Both the position numbers and the translations under genes were made by a program. A stretch of DNA of 64,000 nt, from the NCBI GenBank assembly GCA_027625915.1, contig JANTQA010000076.1, positions 3,101,501 to 3,165,500 of the forward strand, written 5' to 3'. Below are positions 56,990-64,000 of the stretch, one piece after another. Every line of letters starts with the position of its first letter. Position 1 is the stretch's first letter. The DNA comes from Anaeramoeba flamelloides (Eukaryota > Metamonada > Anaeramoebidae). A model generated the notes under the pieces. The model saw only the letters and a list, made by a program, of their open reading frames with translations, did no database searches and was not told where the DNA came from.

Positions 56990-58620
56990 AAGCAAATTCC
57001 AAAAAAAAAATAGCATATTTAAATAGAAAACAAAAGTAAAAGTCTGATTTTTACAAAAACCCGATTTACTTTTAAATCTATTTTCAGAAATCGAATTATT
57101 GTTTTCAAAGTTTGAACCCTTTTCCCCATTTTTGAAATTTTTACAATTCAAAATATTTTCAAATTTTTTTCTTTAAACAACAATGATTTTTAATGAAGAA
57201 AAAAAGAAATATTATTGAATACTGATAAATTCTAAAATATTTCAAAAAATTTTTAGTTCATTTTCCATTTTTATAAATCTTCAAACTATTTCTTATCAAA
57301 CTGTCCAGGACAAAGAATATTTTGAATAACAACTAATTTTATAGAGTTTCTTAACACTTGACTTTATAAAATGTTTTATTCAAGCTCGAACATAAAAATT
57401 TCAAAAAGGATAATTAAGTAAAAACTTTTCAATCATTTATTACAATTTATCAGTATGAAGGAAATCTACATAAAAGAGACTTGGAAAATGACACTACTTA
57501 GTTTTCCAATAACTCTATATAAAAAATCTTGTTAATTTGAAAAAATTATTATTAGTTTATAAAACTTGAAAAAAAAAAGATTTTTATTAGATTAATTTCA
57601 AAAATAGTGGAAGATTTTCCATCAGAAAAAAATTATTGAATTGTTTTCTTAATTGAATTATAATATATTTTATTACATTTTTTAGAGACAATCATCAATA
57701 TAGATTAATAAATAAAAATATAGTGTAATCATTTTATTTTTTGAAATACAAATGAAAAAAGAAAAATATTAATTATAAAAAAATTGGTCACTAATTGTGA
57801 AATTTGGCTCATTCAAAGAACAGTTCAAATCAATTTTATCTTTTTCATTGAACAAAATGATACCAAAAAAAAAAAAAAAAAAAAAAAAAAACGTTTAACG
57901 AAAAAATCCCCCAAAATAGCTTTTTAAAACCTGTAAAAATCAACTAAAAACCAAAAGAATACCTTTTTAAATTTGATAATTGTTTATAAATGATTAATAA
58001 TTCAATCTTTATTCATTCAATGAACTATTAATGACATAAAGATTAAATATATCAATAGAATTCATTAAAATTTCTCATTTTTTTAAAGCTTTTCGTAAAA
58101 ATAAAAAAATTCAAATATTTAATTCTCTTTTTTAAAAAAATAATAGATATTATCAAATAACTGATTTTAATACTAATAGTTCATTTTTTACACTCTGGAT
58201 GTTTGTAAAAATTTTACAACCACTTTTAAATTTCAAGAAATTTAATAAATATTTGAAAAATAAATGATCAATTTTTTAATATCTTCAAGGATTCAGTATT
58301 TTATTTATTATTATTGTATTTTTGAAATCAGATTAAAGTTTCAAAGTTAATTGTTCATAAGTTTGCTGTGTAAAATACATAAAAGTGATATTTCATAGGA
58401 ATAATAAACATTTTGACAAATTTTTTTTTTTCTTTTTTGATCCAAAAACCAAAACAAAACTATCAGTATCTTTTAACTAAAAATATAATTGGAAAAAATG
58501 AATTTGTATAAAAAAATGAGGACTCATTACTCAAAAGTTGAAAAATAAGCCAGTTTATTGGATTTAATGGTATCTATAAACAAATATTTAATCTACAAGA
58601 TCCTTACCAACGATAATATG
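56990..58620. repeat. Dispersed repeat family F, copy with extra sequence
   Basis: Family F landmarks occur at 57040-57190 and again from 57812 (ATTCAAAGAACAGTTCAAAT) to about 58560. The stretch between, which is longer than in the other copies, is probably an insertion. A run of 30 A lies at about 57863-57892. Confidence 0.5.
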
Positions 58621-58659
58621 ATTTTTTTTCTAGATCAAAATTTAATACTAAACTAAATT

Positions 58660-59250
58660 TCATAATAAATGGCCCACCTTACATTTGAATAATGAATTGC
58701 TTTTGTACCGTTTTGGAGTTTTTCCTCTCACAATGAAAAGTTTGCAAATAAAGCATTTTTTCTCTTTTTTATTTTTTCAAAAGTGTTTTGTTAAAATCGA
58801 AAATGAAAATGAAAAATTAGAATGAAATAACAGATGAATTAATGAAAAATTAGGTTTCAAATATGAAAAAGAGATTAGATTTAGTTATTCAAATCGAAGG
58901 AGAATCGATAAATGGGGTTTTTTACGTATTTAAATTGTCTATTTTTCATGTAATGCTTCTTTCAAAATAAATGTCCCAATTTTTTTTAACAGTTTTTTTT
59001 TATTTTTCTTTCTTTTTATTTTTAGACAAAAAATAAATATCTCTTGAGTATAGTATTGAATATTAAAATCTAAATTTTTATATTATAATAGATAACTTCA
59101 ATTATTAAAAATATTTTTATTTAAAATTAGATTTTTAATGGGCTAATTATTATGAAAGATAGTTTATAATAAATTTTTAATAAGTTAAATAGTAAAAAGA
59201 GTAAACTCATATAAGCTATTTCCAGAAAAACTGTGCGAATTTATTTTCAA
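58660..59250. repeat. Dispersed repeat related to 23.99-24.18 kb and 15.28-15.35 kb
   Basis: TTTCATAATAAATGGCCCA and TTATAATAGATAACTT match 23990-24130. ATTTTTAATGGGCTAATTAT and the GAAAGATAGTTTAT block are inverse to 15283-15330. Structure beyond that is unclear. Confidence 0.45.
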
Positions 59251-59516
59251 ATATATTTATTAAAATAAATCTTCAAAAAAGTATTTAAATATTCAACAAT
59301 CATTTCCACCGCTCCAATAACATTAAAATCCCATTCTTTTACTTATTGAACCTAGATCTAGAAATAAAAAAAAAAATTGCTTATGAATAAAGTTTAAAAA
59401 AGAAAAAGGTAATAAAGAAAAAATTGAAAATAAAAAATTGAAAACAAAAAATTCCTAAAACAGTTCAAAAATATACAAATTCGGGTATATAACACCCTAC
59501 TTTTCGGAGTCGTGTC

Positions 59517-60060
59517 TAGGTTTTTTTTAATTCAAAAGAATTGACCAAACTCAAAGGTTTTACTCCATTCTTTCAAATGAAATAAAACCTAACGACAGTG
59601 GAATACCAATTTATATTTCACAGTTTGTAGAATCTTATTTATTGCCGATAATTTTTCTATCAGATTTTTACCCCCCCCCCTGTTTCAGGAGACGTGTCCT
59701 CAAGTGCTGTAGAGTGCATAGGTTTTCTTGAGGTTTTCTGTTTTATATGTTAAGTGTTCTAGGTTTTTTTTACTTTTTGAAATAAACCAAAAATTTATTA
59801 AAATTTTCTGTTCATTTCAAAAATTAAAAAAAAACCTAACGAAAATCTATTGATTTTCCAAATAAACATAAAACCCAAGAAAACCTAACCGGGCTTTTTT
59901 TTAATTTAAGAAATAAAAAGAAAATTTAAAAAATTGTCTTTTTATTTTCTAAATTAAAAAAAAGCTAACACAGGATCCCAGAATTCGAAAGAATTTAGTA
60001 AAATCAAGGATTTTACTCAATTCTATCAAATCCTGAAAAACCTAACTGTAGTGGATAATT
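59517..60060. repeat. Foldback repeat family E, copy 4
   Basis: Direct blocks at the two ends (TTTTACTCCATTCTTTCAAA near 59565; TTTTACTCAATTCTATCAAA near 60012, each followed by AAACCTAAC) flank internal hairpins. One is AGGTTTTTTTTACTTTTTGA against its imperfect inverse ending near 59836; a second is GCTTTTTTTTAATTTAAGAA against its inverse near 59960. A C10 run lies at 59671-59680. Landmarks match 43240-43977. Confidence 0.65.
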
Positions 60061-60725
60061 TTTAATTTGGTCATGTAAATGATATAAAATTTTTTTCACT
60101 TTAATATTTTAATTATTTTTCTTCTTCTTTTTTATTATTTAGTAAATTTTCTTTGATTACTCCTTTCTCATAATAAATAAATAAAGATATTTAATTTTCA
60201 GATCTCGATTTTATCTGATATTTTATTGGGGTGAAAATTAGTATTTATTATTTTCTTTATTATCAAAACAAAACTTTTTCAGAACTTCTTTAACCTTGTC
60301 AAATTTCTAATTAAATGAAAAACATATAACTGTATTTAATTATTTGAAAAATAATTTGTAGCATTTCCATATTTCAAGTTTTTTATTGAAATCTGCTGTT
60401 CATTATTTTCACCACAAAAAGCCCTATTGCTTTTTTTCAGTTTTTCGAAATATTTCAACCAAAATATTTTGAAATAAATACCTTGGTCATTGATTTGATC
60501 ACTATAAATATTTAACTTAATTTGTATTGTCAATTAACGAATAGTTTCCACTAACAAAGATGATTTTTTATGAAATGTAAAAAAAAATACCCAACTTTTT
60601 TTGAAATACCTTAATATTTTAAAAAAAAAAAAAAAAGAAAAGTAAAACGAATGAAAAATTTAAAGAAAATTTATTAAAAAAAAACGAAAAATAAAAAATA
60701 AATTTTTTTTTATCAATCGTATGTA

Positions 60726-61121
60726 TTAAAACCAAGGGAATAATTTTGGAGAATGATTTACATAATAAGAAATATTTTTAGAATTATCAATCAAATTTTT
60801 GGCAAAATTATTTACAGGAATTTTAATATTTGAATCTAATTTGGGAGCGATTTGCTCAATAGAATTAAAAATGCTTTCAACATTAATTTCTGATATTGTT
60901 TCCAAATTTTCTTGCAAAAAATCGGACAAATCTTCTCTAATGATTATGTTTAAATAATTTTGGATTTCAATTTTAGGATTTATTAAAGATTGCGCGGCAC
61001 TAGTTAAAACTATTCTAAACAAACCTGATACACCAATCTGAGAAAATAAATGTTGAAAATTAGGCGTCAATCTAAAAGGTATCTCATTATCATTTTGATC
61101 AACATTATGATTTTGATTAAA

Positions 61122-61157
<36 letters not shown>

Positions 61158-62672
61158 TGACATATTTTTTCCATGGATTAAAAACGTTTTTTGATCATAT
61201 TTTGGAAAGAAATTATACTGTCTAATTTGCCCAGAGCAGGGAGCAAATGCAATATCAAATATGGAACGTTTATCTACATTTAATACATATTCCCAAAAGC
61301 TATAGGTACCATAATTTAATAAAAATTGTTTTTTAAAAATCCAAAAATCTTCAAAGTTGGCAAACAATTTGAAGGCATAATTATATAGAATATTTTCTGG
61401 AAAGTATTTTGATTTAATTTTCATAAATATTTCATTTTTTGTTAATAATTTCTTTTGTTTTTTATTTTCATTATTAATACTATTCAATACATTTTGATTG
61501 TTTAATTTTAAATAGAAATCCAACGGCTGATAAATTGAATGTTTATATTTTTTAATAATTTTATCATCATCATAATCATCATCATCATCATCATCATCAT
61601 CACCGTTACTAATATTAATTACATTATTATTATTCTTATTATCATTATAATAATGAGAGGGGTAAGAATCTAAAAATGTCTGATAAACTTGTTCTAAGGT
61701 ATTTTTTTTTTGCTTTTCACTCATTAATCTAATTTTATTGTTCAAAGGAATTATTAAAGGAACATGGCAATTTATATTTCTTTTTTTAGTTTGCACATGC
61801 CTTTGAAATAATCTATTTGTTAATCTTAAGAATAGAGAAAATCTTTCTTCAGATCTCGCATTTAAGGCATTTTTCACTTTGTCAATTAAAAAAGTATATT
61901 TGATACCATTGTTACCAATGCAATTGATTTTTTTATTACATTGCAACCAAGAGAAAAAGGTATAGACCTCGGGAAATATTCTATGTATTTTAACATGATC
62001 ATCATATGGGAAAACTATTTTATTACTTTGTAAATTCAAAAATTGCCCTGGTATATCCACATTCCCATTAGGAAATAAAATATCTGTAATATTTAAATTT
62101 AAATCGAATTCTTCAGAAAATAAATTAATTTTCATCGGATCAGAAATTTCTTCAAGTATATTAATATGTTCTTCCAAATTTTGTAATAAATTTTTTGATT
62201 TAATTTTTTTTTCTAATTTATTAATTAATTTTTTAATAAATTTAATAATGATTATTTTATTATTATTATAATGAATTCCCTTTTCACTAATTTTAGTTTT
62301 TTCACTGGGTTCTTTTTCTTCTTTCTCACTACCAGTTTCCTGTAGTTTATTAATATAATTATTACTTTCATTTATTATTTGACTAGGTATTTTAAATTTT
62401 TTTTCATTGTAAAATATTTTTTTTAATTTGTTAATTATTTCATTTGAAGTTATTTCCCCTGAAGAATAATAATTTAATAATAATTGATTTAATTTTCGAA
62501 ATTTAATTAAATCTTTATCATGAATAAAATTTTTTAATATCAAGTTTCGAAATTTTTTGACTTCAATTAATTCAATTTTTTTATTAAATATTTCATTGAA
62601 TTCTGAAACAAATTTATTTTTTAAATTTAAATTTTGTAATTTTGAATTTTCTTCATTATTATTACCACCACC

Positions 62673-62714
<42 letters not shown>

Positions 62715-64000
62715 GTTGTTGTTGTAGTTTGATAATTTATTATTATCATTATTATTATTATCCGATATAATGTTACTAGAACCATTATTATTATTATTAT
62801 TATTATTATTGTCATTTGATTCAATATTAATAAAATCTGGAAATGACAAATCATTATTTGGTGGTTCTGGATCTAATGGAAAGATAAAAGAATCATTATT
62901 AAAATCAAAATTATCAAAATCCATCGAGTCAAATAAATTATTTTTATTTTCATCTTCTTTTTCATTATTATCATCATCTTCAATAAGGTTATTTTCACCT
63001 TTAATTTTATTTTTATTATCATTATCATTATCAACATCGTTTTCATTTTCATTTTTATTTTCATTTTCATTATTATTATTTATTTCATTTCCATAATCGC
63101 TATTAAAAATTTTCTTCTTTTTTTTAGTTTTCTTTTCTGAAAATAATTTGTAATAAAAATAAATACTTTGAGGAAATTTATTCGCCAATTTCTGTAATAA
63201 ATTATTAAAATATTTATGTCCAATTTTATTTTTCATTTCATTTATTAATTGACTAATCCAGGGTATCCACATCACTATATTTGAGTTTTCTAATTTAATG
63301 TTTGTATCTACCCCTTTAAAAATTAACCAAAAAATTCTAGGTGCTATGGAATTTAATTTATCACCTTTCAATATAGCAGTTTCGTGATAAAACTCGATGG
63401 CCTTTTCTGCCCAAGATATTTTACCGGTCTTTGAATAGATCAAGTCACAGAATTTTGCCCATTTGCCCCAATTTTGCCCCAATTTTCTCGAAATCCGTAT
63501 GGAATCATAAAATGCCTTATTAGCTAGATTGAAATCACCCATCAGCGTTAACATTTCACCTTTAAATCTTAAATATAATGATTGGTGCTTTTGCGCTGGG
63601 AAAAGTTTTAACTCCAAATTATTTAGTTTTACTAGCCCCTCTTTAATCATATTAGGCATCGACATAAAGCATTTATTTTGTTCTTCCACCCTTTTAAATG
63701 CCTGCTCTGCTTGCAAGTTATTGAATTTTAAAACACGATCAAGAGAATTTAAACAGGTTGTAAACAAACCATGCTTTCTCGCGACCTTTGCATATTTATT
63801 TAAAGTAATCACCTGTTGATGTTGACCAAAATGGGCATTATTTTCCTCATGGGACAAATTTTGCATAGATTCTGTCAAAGTTTGGAACATATTGAGTCTC
63901 CACTCTAACAAATCTTGCCAAACGGGCAAATCTTCCCAATAATTTGGCAATCTCTGTTGCCAGGTTTCTACAATTCTTTCAATTTTATAGAAATTTTGAT
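60726..64000 (-). CDS. TRRAP/Tra1 pseudokinase, C-terminal part (FAT, PI3K-like, FATC); partial
   Basis: The frame is open from the right edge to the TAA at 60726-60728, about 1090 residues; the N-terminal HEAT region and start lie outside. WQQRLPNYWEDLPVWQDLLE, near 63900-63960, is the characteristic start of the TRRAP FAT segment, followed by TPR-like helices to about 63110. After Asn- and acid-rich insertions comes the PI3K-like module (VDIPGQF near 62040; IGNNGIKYTFLIDKV near 61900; the segment ending IPFRLTPNFQHLFSQIGVSG near 61040). The HRD and DFG kinase signatures are not visible, as expected for this catalytically dead family. The FATC tail ends in PWF, the family norm. TRRAP is the activator-binding scaffold of SAGA and NuA4 histone acetyltransferase complexes in the nucleus. 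An AATAAA lies at 60670-60675. Confidence 0.93.
62655..62815. repeat. ATT/TTG triplet tracts encoding poly-Asn in the TRRAP gene
   Basis: Runs of ATT (minus-strand AAT) encode stretches of up to about 17 Asn. Smaller ones lie at 61117-61160 and 61567-61602 (the latter ATC, poly-Asp). They sit between folded segments. Confidence 0.85.

Noticed and set aside
62770-63819. Plus-strand Leu/Ser-rich frames across TRRAP
   Set aside because: Antisense to poly-Asn and acidic codons of the TRRAP frame.
1-64000. CRISPR array, bacterial operons, riboswitches
   Set aside because: The window is eukaryotic with introns; no regularly spaced short direct repeats with unique spacers were seen.

Overview
This is a very AT-rich, gene-poor stretch of nuclear DNA from a microbial eukaryote. 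The gene set suggests a free-living amoeboid protist, and an Anaeramoeba-like metamonad is my best guess: BTB proteins combined with ankyrin or RCC1 repeats, ribonuclease-inhibitor-type leucine-rich repeats, tandem SPRY domains, Asn/Lys-rich low complexity, and short GT-AG introns. That assignment is inference from protein style, not from a marker gene. TAA, TAG and TGA each end an apparently intact gene, so the standard genetic code applies.

Layout. 1-640: remnant of a leucine-rich-repeat gene on the minus strand, with two in-frame stops, running off the left edge. 641-7500: repeat-filled spacer. 7503-9288: two-exon ankyrin plus double-BTB gene (+). 9289-20351: spacer holding many small inverted-repeat elements and a decayed LINE (about 15.55-18.06 kb, minus). 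20352-22853: four near-identical SPRY repeats behind a possible beta-trefoil (minus). 22854-31849: repeat spacer. 31850-34851: RCC1-like plus double-BTB gene (+) whose frame breaks in an AAT tract. 34918-36186: a repeat with another TIR element inserted into it. 40875-42638: Nar1/IOP1-type cytosolic Fe-S assembly protein (+). 46264-46625: two-exon histone-fold gene closely resembling CENP-W (minus). 48501-49522: decayed Tc1/mariner element. 52860-53396: bZIP transcription factor (minus). 60726-64000: C-terminal part of the TRRAP/Tra1 pseudokinase (minus), running off the right edge.

The genes do not form a pathway. They are ordinary dispersed housekeeping genes (Nar1, TRRAP, CENP-W-like), one regulator (bZIP) and members of expanded protein-interaction families (BTB, SPRY, LRR). 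Between them lies a graveyard of short DNA elements in at least eight recognisable families. Most are flanked by TA, as expected for Tc1/mariner, and some by TTAA. LINE fragments are also present. The items most worth following up are the CENP-W-like gene, the nested TIR element with its own small open frame, the frame break in the RCC1-BTB gene, the altered cysteine spacing in Nar1, and the repeated pair at 13.3-13.8 and 25.2-25.7 kb that hides a conserved protein fragment.
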